A stretch of 64,000 bases of DNA from JTS-RE37 sp041744575 (lineage in GTDB: Bacteria > Bacteroidota > Bacteroidia > Flavobacteriales > Flavobacteriaceae): contig JBGTKP010000046.1 of assembly GCA_041744575.1 (NCBI GenBank), forward strand, positions 33,383-97,382, in the 5' to 3' direction. The notes beneath the pieces are model-generated. The model searched no databases. It saw only the letters and a list, made by a program, of their open reading frames with translations, and was not told the DNA's origin. Positions 16,973-25,968 of this stretch are shown one piece after another. The translations under genes were made by a program, and so were the position numbers. Positions within the stretch are counted from its first letter, which is position 1. Each line of letters opens with the position of its first letter.

Positions 16973-18151
16973 TCAGGAATTAAGAACCTCCTGGATGATT
17001 CCCAGGAACATGGACATTCCCGTTTTGAGGATCGGGTCCGGAAAATCATAATCCGGATGATGCAAAGGTGGGATATCTGTTCCAGCCCCAAGTCCAAACA
17101 TGGCGGTTTTATGTTGTTTTGAATACCATCCAAAATCCTCCCCGAATTTGAAAGGGTAAGTTCTGTGAATGATGTGAAACCCCAGATTTTGGGCAACTTT
17201 TCGGATCACTTCATTGGTTTCCGAATCATTGGCAGCGGCAGGAAAAAATTCCAGCCATTCGATGGAGAATTCAAGCCTCTGTGTACGGCAGATGGCAGAA
17301 ACAACCTTCAAAATATCGGACTTCAGTAAATCCATGCTTTCCTGAGACCACGTCCTTAAAGTAACATGCAACTCCCCTTTCGCCGGAACTATGCCATAAT
17401 TAGTATCTCCCATCAAAATATATACCGGAGTAATCAGGGCGAAGTCCGGTCGTTCAGGATCCGTCACATTAAAACCAGAAAATTCATTCAGGATATATGA
17501 AATTGCAGGGGCCGGGCTGATTCCTGTCTCCGGCTCCGAGGCATGCGCCTCACGACCTGTAAACCGGATCGCCATACTTTGCACGGTGGCGGAAAAATAG
17601 TCGTTCGTAATAATAATGCTGTGCTGGATTTGCCCGGGAATATTGTGAAGGGCGATGACATAATCCGGACGCCACTGCTGAAACCTGGGATCAGCCAGCA
17701 CCAGCGGGGCGCCTTGCCCGGTTTCTTCGGCAGGCTGAAATAATAAAATGACACTGCCACTTTTACAGGGAAGCCTTCCCAGCTCCGGAAAAAGGCCGGC
17801 AACTATGGCCATATGACCATCATGCCCGCATTTGTGAGATACTCCGGGATTTCTTGATTGATGGTCGGAATGAGAATACTCCTGTATGGGCAGTGCGTCG
17901 AGTTCACAACGGACCACCACTACCTTTCCTTTCTCCGGATAATCATACCTTATGGCCAGGCCATGCCCCCCTACCCCATCAAGCAGGTCTCCGGGATAAG
18001 TGGTCAAAAAATTCCTCACACGTTCTGAGGTACCCGATTCCCTATCCGAAAGTTCAGGATATTTATGAAGTTCCTTTCGGAACGATGCTATACGGGAAAG
18101 CTGCATTTCGTCCGGATAATCGGGATATGGTGTACTTATAATGACCGGCAT
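16973..18151 (-). CDS. M20D family amidohydrolase
   Basis: A 392-residue zinc amidohydrolase of the M20D/aminoacylase type (hippurate or N-acyl amino acid hydrolases). Metal-binding marks are the Asp-containing VVVRCELDALPIQEY, HKCGHDGHMAIVAGL and LLFQPAEETGQGAPLVL, then the Glu-His region IALHNIPG. A dimerisation domain contains REAHASEPETG. The C-terminal His appears in PLHHPDYDFPD. There is no signal peptide, so it should be cytoplasmic. A later ATG (residue 16) before QLSRIASFRKELHKYPELS is an equally possible start. It faces DoxX tail to tail. Confidence 0.87.
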   Translation of the reverse strand: MPVIISTPYPDYPDEMQLSRIASFRKELHKYPELSDRESGTSERVRNFLTTYPGDLLDGVGGHGLAIRYDYPEKGKVVVVRCELDALPIQEYSHSDHQSRNPGVSHKCGHDGHMAIVAGLFPELGRLPCKSGSVILLFQPAEETGQGAPLVLADPRFQQWRPDYVIALHNIPGQIQHSIIITNDYFSATVQSMAIRFTGREAHASEPETGISPAPAISYILNEFSGFNVTDPERPDFALITPVYILMGDTNYGIVPAKGELHVTLRTWSQESMDLLKSDILKVVSAICRTQRLEFSIEWLEFFPAAANDSETNEVIRKVAQNLGFHIIHRTYPFKFGEDFGWYSKQHKTAMFGLGAGTDIPPLHHPDYDFPDPILKTGMSMFLGIIQEVLNS

Positions 18152-18327
18152 TGTTATCCATTCACATTAGTGTATTCAACAAAATCCCAGGTTGAATTCC
18201 GAACTAGAGAATTACAGGAACCCAGAGCACCACATAATATAACTAAAGAATTAAGTAAAATTAATGAAAGTATTGTAAAACAATTAATTACGATCAAAAA
18301 GATACTACAGTTTCAGTTACAGCCCAA

Positions 18328-18642
18328 TCAAATAAGTAAGATGATAATAATGATAACCAACAAGGCCCCAACGGAAATATAGATACCGTTACCAGTGGCC
18401 CTTAGAGCCGATTTTATCGCCCTGGTTTCCTCCCGTAGTTCTTTTTTCTCTGCACGGCTCAGTTGGGATTTATCCATTTCCTTAATTTCGTGTAATCTGT
18501 CCACCATGATCCGCACCTCAATGGGTGCATCTTCTGGTAATTCTGTTCTGGAAATGGAATTTCTTTCGGATGCCATGACTGGACTGGCGAAGGTTCCGAT
18601 AGAAAATACAAGAATGATGGCATAAATAATTGATTTTTTCAT
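18328..18642 (-). CDS. small exported protein with a C-terminal membrane helix
   Basis: A 104-residue protein: signal peptide MKKSIIYAIILVFSIGTFASPVMA, a charged helical middle (IMVDRLHEIKEMDKSQLSRA followed by KKELREETRAIKS) and a very hydrophobic C-terminal helix (YISVGALLVIIIIILLI). The middle could form a short coiled coil. The family is common in Flavobacteriia but without a known function. ATG 18642 is chosen because it begins the signal peptide. It probably sits in the inner membrane with the coil in the periplasm. Confidence 0.7.
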   Translation of the reverse strand: MKKSIIYAIILVFSIGTFASPVMASERNSISRTELPEDAPIEVRIMVDRLHEIKEMDKSQLSRAEKKELREETRAIKSALRATGNGIYISVGALLVIIIIILLI

Positions 18643-18844
18643 TTTCTTGGTTTTATAAGTTATTTTAAGATCGTATCTAAATAACACATTTTTATCACGA
18701 TAGCCTGACCCCAATCGCTATCTAAATTGACTTGATTTATTAAATATTATGGATATTGTGCTTCCTGTATATATAAGGAAGGGGAATTGGACGTTTTCCT
18801 TAGGAAATAACTTACCCCTGTTCTTTATTTGAGGTCTATGATTA

Positions 18845-18873
18845 TTCCTGTCAGGAAAGACTGACTTAAGTCA
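18845..18873. repeat. two adjacent short palindromes after the VOC gene
   Basis: TTCCTG-T-CAGGAA (18845-18857) and the perfect 12-bp TGACTTAAGTCA (18862-18873) lie four bases apart, 27 bases past the VOC stop codon. They may be protein-binding sites or a weak transcript end; no T-tract follows. Confidence 0.35.
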
Positions 18874-18899
18874 ATATTAGAAATGGATGATTCTAAAAA

Positions 18900-19253
18900 T
18901 CAAGGGCGTTCCATCTTATCAGACCATACGGCAAGCTCATTACCTGAGGGATCGGTAAAATGAAACCTGTGACCGCCCGGAAAAGCAAATATCTTCCGTA
19001 CCACCTTGCCTCCTGCCCTGACCACCGCATCTCTCGCCTCCTCAAGATCCTTGTGATATAATATTACCAAAGCCCCGTTACCCGGAAATTGTTCCGTTTT
19101 CTCAAAGCCACCTTCAAGGCCCTGCCTGGAAAAGGCCGTATACCCCGGACCGTAATCGACCAAATTCCAGCCAAATGCCTGCTGATAAAAACTTTTGATC
19201 TTTCCCAGATCCAAAGCCTTAAATTCCAGGTAGTTGATCTGATTATCCTTCAT
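18900..19253 (-). CDS. VOC (glyoxalase-like) protein
   Basis: A 117-residue protein of the vicinal oxygen chelate superfamily: two beta-alpha-beta-beta-beta units, seen as NYLEFKALDLGKIKSFYQQAFGW and the C-terminal GHRFHFTDPSGNELAVWS. Possible metal ligands are the Glu in the first strand and Glu in NELAVW. It resembles the stand-alone proteins related to the CFP-30B/AprX group. The substrate is unknown. It is a single gene, and two short palindromes lie just past its stop codon. Confidence 0.85.
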   Translation of the reverse strand: MKDNQINYLEFKALDLGKIKSFYQQAFGWNLVDYGPGYTAFSRQGLEGGFEKTEQFPGNGALVILYHKDLEEARDAVVRAGGKVVRKIFAFPGGHRFHFTDPSGNELAVWSDKMERP

Positions 19254-19554
19254 ATCCGTTGAAACGATTTCATATATATTATCAATAACCCATTAAATCT
19301 ACCACATATCTTTAAAAGTATCAATCCCACTAAAATTCATTCTAATAATTTGGACTCGCAAAAAATGTAGAAACCTTCACTTCTCACACAGATCCAAAGC
19401 ACTTCTACAGTTCGGGCCTGAGTCCTGGAGAACACCCGGGCGATTGGCTTCCTGGCTCCGTGTCACCGGGATGTCATAATATTCCCCACAAATACCTTAG
19501 ATTTACCTAGTTTTCTTTATCTTGAGACTATCTCAACTTTTAATATTCACAAGC
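19254..19554. other. intergenic stretch of about 300 bases
   Basis: Divergent spacer between the VOC gene and the PfkB kinase gene. No RNA, repeat or convincing promoter element is seen beyond AT-rich sequence near both starts. Confidence 0.4.
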
Positions 19555-20538
19555 ATGCCGAATTACAATATTGCCGTTTTAGGTCCGATTCCCAGGGATC
19601 ACATTACAACGCATTACGGGGAGGTCATTGAAAAATACGGTTGTGCGACGCATACTGCCATCGGTCTGGCTAATTTGTTGGGTGAAGATGGAACGGTGTA
19701 CCTGGTCTCGCATGTCCGGCAGGTAGATGAAATGCCTATCAAAGAAATCCTGAATCCTTACAAGAACATAAGTGTTGCACATATCTCCTCCGCAGCAGAC
19801 CAGGGCGATGTGATACAACTCAGGTTTGTTGATCAGAATAACCGACTGGAAAAACAGACCGGGTTTATGAATCCAATTGTACCCGAAAACCTGACGGCAC
19901 TTCTTCATTGTGATGTATTTGTTTGTGTTCCGATTACGGACTATGAAGTGCCGTTGGAGACCCTTAAATATATCCGGCAGAATAGTAAAGGGATCATCAT
20001 TTTTGATGCACATGGACCGACGAATACTACAACCATCATGGGAGACCGCCTTATCAAATTCTGGATTGATCGTGATCAGTGGCTGCCGTACATCGACGTT
20101 CTTAAGATGAATCTTGAAGAATCCAGGTGTTGCTGGTTTGAGAAAGAGTACCAGCCTGAAGACCTGAAAGGTTTTGAAGGAGAGAGTACGGAACATTTGC
20201 CGCAGCTCGCCGAACATGTTTTAAAAAACGGCATAAAATGTCTGATTGTGACTCTTGATGAAAAGGGAAGCGCCGTCTTTTATCTGAAAGGAGGCAAGGT
20301 ACATCATGAGATCGTAAAATCGATTTGGGTGGATAAGGTAGTTGACACCACAGGATGCGGGGATTCCTTTGCCGGAGGGCTGGGGTACGGCCTGCTGGAG
20401 GATCCGGGCGACTATATAAGAGCGGCCAAATATGCAAATTCTCTCGGGGCACAACGTACCCAGGGGCGCACTTTTGAGGTTTTTAAATCCAGACAGGAAA
20501 CGGACAGAATGATCCTTGAGAATTACGGGAGTATCTGA
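19555..20538 (+). CDS. PfkB family carbohydrate/nucleoside kinase
   Basis: A 327-residue PfkB (ribokinase-like) kinase. The N-terminal strand NIAVLGPIPRDHIT replaces the usual GE-rich opening. The C-terminal signature is clear: VDTTGCGDSFAGGLGYGLLE, with the catalytic Asp and the GAGD-type anion hole written as GCGD. An ATP-loop segment KCLIVTLDEKGSAVFY precedes it. Substrate cannot be read from sequence. It lies next to, but on the opposite strand from, the hydroxyproline operon, and the two genes converge. ATG 19555 is chosen as the start because the preceding codons are non-ATG and unlike the family. Confidence 0.87.
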   Translation: MPNYNIAVLGPIPRDHITTHYGEVIEKYGCATHTAIGLANLLGEDGTVYLVSHVRQVDEMPIKEILNPYKNISVAHISSAADQGDVIQLRFVDQNNRLEKQTGFMNPIVPENLTALLHCDVFVCVPITDYEVPLETLKYIRQNSKGIIIFDAHGPTNTTTIMGDRLIKFWIDRDQWLPYIDVLKMNLEESRCCWFEKEYQPEDLKGFEGESTEHLPQLAEHVLKNGIKCLIVTLDEKGSAVFYLKGGKVHHEIVKSIWVDKVVDTTGCGDSFAGGLGYGLLEDPGDYIRAAKYANSLGAQRTQGRTFEVFKSRQETDRMILENYGSI

Positions 20539-20573
20539 ATGATTTTGCGATAGTCCTTTGCAGAATTAGCTTT

Positions 20574-21584
20574 CTATAATACCTGAAATCCAAAAGCATA
20601 AGGATCTTCCTCATCTATCGTAATGGTATTATGTCCATATATCCTTGCCCAGCCCCTGACACTTGGGATGATGGCCTGATGCCCTTTCAGTTCCGTCACT
20701 TCCTCTACGCGGCCGACAAATCGGGAGCCTATGATGCTTTCATGAATAAAATCCTCTTGCAGGGATAATTTTCCCTGGGCATACCATTGTGCCATTCTGG
20801 CGGAGGTACCCGTACCACAAGGCGAGCGATCGATTGCCTTATCTCCGTAGAATACCGCATTTACGGCAGTTGCATTCGAAGGTGGAGTGTCCCCTCCCCA
20901 AAGGATATGGCTTACGCCATGAATAGTTGCGTCTTCCGGGTGAATAAATTTTCCGGGATATTCCAGATGGATCCGCTGCCGGATCTGCTGACTGAATCGG
21001 ATCAGGTCCGCGGCTTTATAGGCCAGTATGCCCTCAAAATTTTTCTGGACGTCAATGATCGCATAAAAATTCCCGCCATAGGCGACATCAAAGGATAGTT
21101 CTCCCAAAACACTACTCTCTATCCTGAGATCGCTGGCAGCAAGAAACGACTTGACGTTGGTCAATTTCACCCAGGCCACCTTCGAACCATCCATCTGATA
21201 ACTTACGTCCACGAAACCTGCGGGGGTTTCCAACCTGAGTTTTCCGGGTGTTTTTGGGATAACAAGGCCCTCTTCCAGCGCGATCGTCACGGTTCCAATA
21301 GTTCCATGACCGCACATGGGAAGGCAACCGCTTGTTTCAATAAAGAGGACGCCAATATCATTGGCCGGATCTGCAGGAGGATATAAAATGCTGCCACTCA
21401 TCATGTCGTGACCGCGCGGTTCAAACATCAGGCCTTTGCGGATCCAGTCAAATTCCCTGAGGAAGTGCTGCCGCTTCTCACTCATGGTCCTCCCGGCCAG
21501 GTCAGGACCTCCGCTTGTGACCAACCGCACCGGATTACCGCAGGTATGCGCATCGATACAAGTAAAGCTATGCTTATTCGCCAT
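20574..21584 (-). CDS. 4-hydroxyproline 2-epimerase (proline racemase family)
   Basis: A 336-residue member of the proline racemase family. Both catalytic cysteines are present: Cys91 in MCGHGTIG and Cys256 in DRSPCGTGTSARMA. A Cys at both positions is typical of proline racemases and trans-4-hydroxy-L-proline 2-epimerases, whereas 3-hydroxyproline dehydratases have Thr at the second. It would convert trans-4-hydroxy-L-proline to cis-4-hydroxy-D-proline. The adjacent Pyr4H2C deaminase and ketoglutarate semialdehyde dehydrogenase genes strongly favour the hydroxyproline role. It is the last gene of a four-gene minus-strand operon, and its start overlaps the end of the DUF885 gene by 11 bases. 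Confidence 0.9.
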   Translation of the reverse strand: MANKHSFTCIDAHTCGNPVRLVTSGGPDLAGRTMSEKRQHFLREFDWIRKGLMFEPRGHDMMSGSILYPPADPANDIGVLFIETSGCLPMCGHGTIGTVTIALEEGLVIPKTPGKLRLETPAGFVDVSYQMDGSKVAWVKLTNVKSFLAASDLRIESSVLGELSFDVAYGGNFYAIIDVQKNFEGILAYKAADLIRFSQQIRQRIHLEYPGKFIHPEDATIHGVSHILWGGDTPPSNATAVNAVFYGDKAIDRSPCGTGTSARMAQWYAQGKLSLQEDFIHESIIGSRFVGRVEEVTELKGHQAIIPSVRGWARIYGHNTITIDEEDPYAFGFQVL

Positions 21585-23310
21585 GACTTACCCTGTCTAT
21601 ATAAGCATCCACCCGTTCTTCCAGGATGGCCAGGGTTACCGTCCCCTGTTCAAGAACGGTTTCATGAAAATCCCTGATATTGAATCGGGACCCAAGACGG
21701 TGTTCGGCCCGCTTTCTTAATTCCCGTATCTTCAGCTCCCCGATCTTATAACTCAAAGCCTGGCCGGGCCACGAGATGTAACGATCAGTTTCCGTATTGA
21801 TCTCGTGCAGGGACAAAGCGGTATTTTCGGCCATATAGTCAACCACCTGCTCGCGTGTCCATCCCTTAGCATGGATCCCTGTATCCACAACCAACCTGCA
21901 GGCCCGCCACATTTCATAGGTCAGCTGGCCAAAATATTCGTAAGGCGTGGTATAAATTCCCATTTCATCTGCGAGAAATTCCGTGTAGAGACCCCAGCCC
22001 TCGCCAAAGGCCGAAATATAGAGGTCCTTTCTGAATTGTGGGATGCTATCGCCCAATTCCAGATTCAGGGCACCCTGAAGATGGTGCCCGGGAACCGCTT
22101 CATGTACTGTAAGGGCAGGAAGTGTATAAAGAGGCCTGCTGGGAAGATCATAGGTGTTTACCCAGTAATACCCAGGATCTGTACTTTCGGCTTCAGTCCC
22201 AACGTAGCGCCCCCCGGTGTACTTCGGGGCAATGGATGCCGGGACAGGGGCCACCCCATAGGGTTTTCTCGGGAGGGTATGGAAAAATCTGGGTAATTGC
22301 GCATCAGAACGTTTTGCGATATCCCTGGCATATCTGAGTAGCTCCTCCGGGGCGGACGCATAGAATCGGCTGTCTGTCCTTAAAAATTTCAGGAAGTCAG
22401 AAAAATTCCCGGAGTAATCAAGTTCCCTGATAATACTGTCCATTTTGGCATGGATCCTGGCCACTTCCTTTAATCCTATTTCGTGGATGGAAGCGGCAGT
22501 ATATTTTGAACTGGTGGTATAGTAATTGATCCTGTTCTGGTAATAGGCCGAACCGCCATGGGTCTCAGAGATGCCAAGTGTGGTCCTGGCATTCGGAAGG
22601 TATTCTGTTTCAAAAAAATCCCTGATACGCTTAAATTCGGCAATCACATGTTCTTCCACTGCGATCTGAGCGGCCTTGAGGATCGAGTCCTTTACTACTC
22701 CTGTTATTGTTTCAGGTAATTCATTAAATGGAGAATAAAAATAGCTTGTCTTATAATCACTTACAATATGATCATTATATGAGCCTTCATAGCCGTTAAA
22801 GATCACTTTTGGCTGGGTGCGTCCTTTTTTTATTCCTTCCCGCAGGTTGGCTATATGTTGGTCGACAAATACAGGAATGGCATTTAATTTATTAAGGTAT
22901 TCTTTCGCCTGGCCGGCATCGGTCAGAGGGCGCACGATATAAGGGAGATCACTTTGAAATCCTGAATCTGAAAGCAGGGGATTGAGAAAGCCTTCATAAT
23001 CGTAAAAGTCAATCTGCTCCTGCAGTATAAATTTCAGAAGTGTAGTTGATATCCTGTCGGTGTCGTTGAGATCAGCGATTACAATATTCTCAAGTTGATC
23101 AAGTTTTTGCCTGGCAAATTCAGCGTCCTTTTGGTAACGCTTCCTGGTAAAGAGACCCAAAGGATAGGCTTTTTTATCGAATGCCTCATAATCCTCGTAG
23201 TCTTCAACTATGTTGTGAATCTCCTCAGAGGCAGTGCCGGAGGTTTCCATTATACAGGCACACGACAAAGAGAGAACAGCGACCATCAAAAGTATCCTGA
23301 AATAATGCAT
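21574..23310 (-). CDS. DUF885 zincin-like lipoprotein
   Basis: A 578-residue DUF885 protein with a lipoprotein-type signal (LSLSCACIMETSG, lipid Cys near residue 17-19). DUF885 proteins resemble zinc peptidases; the HExxPGHH signature is here as VHEAVPGHHLQ, and a downstream Glu lies in FGEGWGLYTEFLADEMG. It is probably a periplasmic or outer-membrane carboxypeptidase-like enzyme. ATG 23310 is chosen because it begins the signal; the longer frame would run into the dehydrogenase gene. It is embedded in the hydroxyproline operon, which suggests it releases hydroxyproline or small collagen-type peptides, an inference from context. Confidence 0.85.
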   Translation of the reverse strand: MHYFRILLMVAVLSLSCACIMETSGTASEEIHNIVEDYEDYEAFDKKAYPLGLFTRKRYQKDAEFARQKLDQLENIVIADLNDTDRISTTLLKFILQEQIDFYDYEGFLNPLLSDSGFQSDLPYIVRPLTDAGQAKEYLNKLNAIPVFVDQHIANLREGIKKGRTQPKVIFNGYEGSYNDHIVSDYKTSYFYSPFNELPETITGVVKDSILKAAQIAVEEHVIAEFKRIRDFFETEYLPNARTTLGISETHGGSAYYQNRINYYTTSSKYTAASIHEIGLKEVARIHAKMDSIIRELDYSGNFSDFLKFLRTDSRFYASAPEELLRYARDIAKRSDAQLPRFFHTLPRKPYGVAPVPASIAPKYTGGRYVGTEAESTDPGYYWVNTYDLPSRPLYTLPALTVHEAVPGHHLQGALNLELGDSIPQFRKDLYISAFGEGWGLYTEFLADEMGIYTTPYEYFGQLTYEMWRACRLVVDTGIHAKGWTREQVVDYMAENTALSLHEINTETDRYISWPGQALSYKIGELKIRELRKRAEHRLGSRFNIRDFHETVLEQGTVTLAILEERVDAYIDRVSHGE

Positions 23311-23321
23311 GATAGAGGAAA

Positions 23322-24905
23322 TTACAAGGGTTGATCCGTGTGCTGATTGTTCACCCTTCTGAGAATCCTCAACGGGTTGGCATTCTTCAATTCCGGAGGT
23401 AGCAAAAAATCCGGCCAGTCCTGATAACACATGGGACGCACCCATCGCTTTATGGCATCCAGGCCCACGGAGGTAAACCTGCTGTCTGAGGTAGCAGGGT
23501 AAGGGCCGCCGTGATGCATTGCAGCACAGACTTCAACTCCGGTAGGAACACCGTTGTAAATAATTCTCCCCACTCTGCCGAGAAGGGTGTCAACCGTGCT
23601 TGTATAATTTTCGATTTCATGATCCGAAGCGATGATTGTTCCAGTCAACTGGCCTTCCACTCCGGATAAAATCGCTTCAAGTTCTTTCTTGTCCTTACAT
23701 TCGACGACGAGTGAAAAGGGGCCAAAGACCTCTTTGTGTAGTTGGGGGTTGCTTAGAAAGTCGGCTCCAGAAACCGACAGAATGGTTGGTCTGCCTTCAT
23801 TCGCTCGAATCTCCGGGGCGTATTCCACGACAATGGTTGTCTCTTTTTGACCTTTGGCTGACTGCCTGTTGGTTTCGTAGGCCGAGTGGATATCCGGATG
23901 AAGCATGCTTGAAGGATCAAGGCGGTTCAATTCATCAGTCAACATCTCAGAGAAATCAGACAGTGAAGGTCCCTTCAGCCCGAATAACAACCCGGGATTG
24001 GTACAAAACTGACCGGCACCCAGGGTAATTGAACCTGCGATGGATCTTGCCCACTCACGGCCACTTTTTTTCAGGGCTTCCGGCAAGAGCACCACCGGAT
24101 TGACACTCCCCATTTCGGCAAAAACAGTAATGGGTTCCTTTCGCGCTGCGGCTATCTTACCCAAGGCCAGGCCGCCCTTTGTACTACCGGTAAACCCCAC
24201 GGCTTTAATGCCTGGGTGCTGCACCAAAAGTTCCCCTACATTTGTCCCTTTTCCGTTCAGATTGGAGAAGACACCTTCCGGCATCCCAGTATGATCCGCC
24301 GCCCTCAGGATGGCAGAGGACACCATTTCGCCAGTACCGGAATGCATCGGATGGCCTTTAACAATGACGGGGCAACCGGCGGCCAGGGCAGAGGCCGTAT
24401 CCCCTCCGGCGGTTGAAAAGGCAAAAGGGAAATTACTCGCGCCAAAGACTGCAACGGGTCCGTGAGGCACCATCATTTTCCGGATATCGGGTTTGGGTGA
24501 GGGTTCCCTTGTCGGATCTGCCGTGTCAATGATTGCTTCCACCCAGTTCCCCAGACGCACCTGCGCGGCAAATGCGCGTAGCTGAGCTACTGTTCTCCCT
24601 CTTTCTCCGGTCGCACGCCCTTTTGGCAATCCCGATTCCGAACAGTACATATCAAGTAGCGGCTCTCCCAGGGCCAGGATTTCCTCCGCGATAGATTCCA
24701 GAAACTGTGACTTTACTCCGGCAGGAACTTTGGAATATGTTTCAAACGCTTTGGTGGCCAGCTTCACCGCTTCATCTATTTCCCCTGAAGTTGCCTCATA
24801 AAATAAGTTTTTATTCGCTTCATTCAGGATGGGATTATAGGTCTGGTAGGTGGTATTTCCCTTGGCTGATGTTCTTTTCCCAATGCTGTTTTTTCCATGT
24901 ATCAT
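23322..24905 (-). CDS. 2,5-dioxovalerate (alpha-ketoglutarate semialdehyde) dehydrogenase
   Basis: A 527-residue aldehyde dehydrogenase of the type III ketoglutarate semialdehyde dehydrogenase group, which oxidises 2,5-dioxopentanoate to 2-oxoglutarate with NAD(P)+. Visible motifs are GPVAVFGASNFPFAFSTAGG with the conserved Asn, VIVKGHPMHSGT, the cofactor loop VGFTGSTKGG, the Glu in VFAEMGSVNP, and the nucleophile Cys301 in GAGQFCTNPG. It follows the Pyr4H2C deaminase gene by nine bases, which supplies its substrate in hydroxyproline breakdown. The assignment is by motif and context together. Confidence 0.9.
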   Translation of the reverse strand: MIHGKNSIGKRTSAKGNTTYQTYNPILNEANKNLFYEATSGEIDEAVKLATKAFETYSKVPAGVKSQFLESIAEEILALGEPLLDMYCSESGLPKGRATGERGRTVAQLRAFAAQVRLGNWVEAIIDTADPTREPSPKPDIRKMMVPHGPVAVFGASNFPFAFSTAGGDTASALAAGCPVIVKGHPMHSGTGEMVSSAILRAADHTGMPEGVFSNLNGKGTNVGELLVQHPGIKAVGFTGSTKGGLALGKIAAARKEPITVFAEMGSVNPVVLLPEALKKSGREWARSIAGSITLGAGQFCTNPGLLFGLKGPSLSDFSEMLTDELNRLDPSSMLHPDIHSAYETNRQSAKGQKETTIVVEYAPEIRANEGRPTILSVSGADFLSNPQLHKEVFGPFSLVVECKDKKELEAILSGVEGQLTGTIIASDHEIENYTSTVDTLLGRVGRIIYNGVPTGVEVCAAMHHGGPYPATSDSRFTSVGLDAIKRWVRPMCYQDWPDFLLPPELKNANPLRILRRVNNQHTDQPL

Positions 24906-24914
24906 CCGATAAAT

Positions 24915-25841
24915 TTAAGCATAAGTTGCCTTATAGTGAGGTAATTCCGGACGGCTTTTTAATGCCTTTGTAATAATGGCAAGCACCTCATCCCTGCGAG
25001 GCCCGGAAAGGGGAAGTCTTGGAGGCCGGACGAATTCCGTCCCCAGCCCTGTGCTGGTTTCCGCCAGCTTGATGTTCTGTACCAGGCGCGGATCAATATC
25101 CAATTCTAACAAAGGCATGAACCAGCGATAGATCTCAATGGCTTCCTTAATTCTGCCCGCAGCGGCCAGTTCAAAAATGGCAACTGTTTCTGCAGGAAAG
25201 GCACAGACAAGTCCTGCCACCCATCCGTCAGCACCTATTAACAGACTCTCCAGGGCCAGTGTATCAACCCCACACAGTATTTTCAGGCGGTCCCCGAAGC
25301 GGTTCCGCATCCTGGTAATGTTCGACACATCCCTTGTCGACTCCTTTACGGCCTGGATGGTATCAATTTCGAGCAGGCTTTCAAACATATCCAATGTAAC
25401 TTCTATCCCATAATCAATAGGGTTATTGTAGATCATAACGGGCAGGTCGGTGCTGGTCGCAATCGTCTTAAAGTAAGTGAGCGTTTCAAGCTGACTGGCC
25501 TTATATCTCATTGGGGGTAACATCATAAGGCCGGCTGCCCCGTTTTTTTGTGCAGCGACTGCTGCTGCCACCGCGCTTTTTGTGGACTGTTCCGCGATAT
25601 TCATTATCACTGGCACCCTCCCCTGACAGATGGTCAGTGTTTCGGCAAGCAGAGAATTTTTTTCCGTCTCGCTGAGGGTACTGGCTTCACCCAGGGTACC
25701 TCCAAGAATGATCCCATGTACCCCGGCCTCCAGCTGCGCTTCGATGTTGGTCCGGAACATGGTAAAATCCAGTTCATCCGATGCTGTAAATTTCGTAGTA
25801 ACTGCGGGCATAACCCCCTCCCATTTGACTGACATATGCAT
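24915..25841 (-). CDS. DapA-family 1-pyrroline-4-hydroxy-2-carboxylate deaminase
   Basis: A 308-residue member of the dihydrodipicolinate synthase/N-acetylneuraminate lyase family. Marks are GVMPAVTTKF at the start, GGTLGEASTLSETEK, the Tyr in PVMIYNNP and the Schiff-base Lys166 in QAVKESTRD. Family members include several aldolases and deaminases. Here the neighbouring hydroxyproline epimerase and ketoglutarate semialdehyde dehydrogenase point to the enzyme that turns pyrroline-4-hydroxy-2-carboxylate into 2,5-dioxopentanoate and ammonia. It is first in the operon and divergent from an AraC regulator. A start two codons later is equally possible. Confidence 0.88.
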   Translation of the reverse strand: MHMSVKWEGVMPAVTTKFTASDELDFTMFRTNIEAQLEAGVHGIILGGTLGEASTLSETEKNSLLAETLTICQGRVPVIMNIAEQSTKSAVAAAVAAQKNGAAGLMMLPPMRYKASQLETLTYFKTIATSTDLPVMIYNNPIDYGIEVTLDMFESLLEIDTIQAVKESTRDVSNITRMRNRFGDRLKILCGVDTLALESLLIGADGWVAGLVCAFPAETVAIFELAAAGRIKEAIEIYRWFMPLLELDIDPRLVQNIKLAETSTGLGTEFVRPPRLPLSGPRRDEVLAIITKALKSRPELPHYKATYA

Positions 25842-25968
25842 TTATTTAGAGGATAAAAGTACAAATCCCTGGAGCGATTCCTCCATCTATTTTTCGCCAC
25901 AATTGATACTATATTAACCTATTTTCTTTCAGAAAGTTTAATTTTAAGGTATCCTAAGCCAATTTTTG

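Noticed and set aside
19579..20217. 212-codon minus-strand frame inside the PfkB kinase gene
   Set aside because: Antisense to a recognised kinase; composition (many His, Arg, Phe) looks like a shadow frame.
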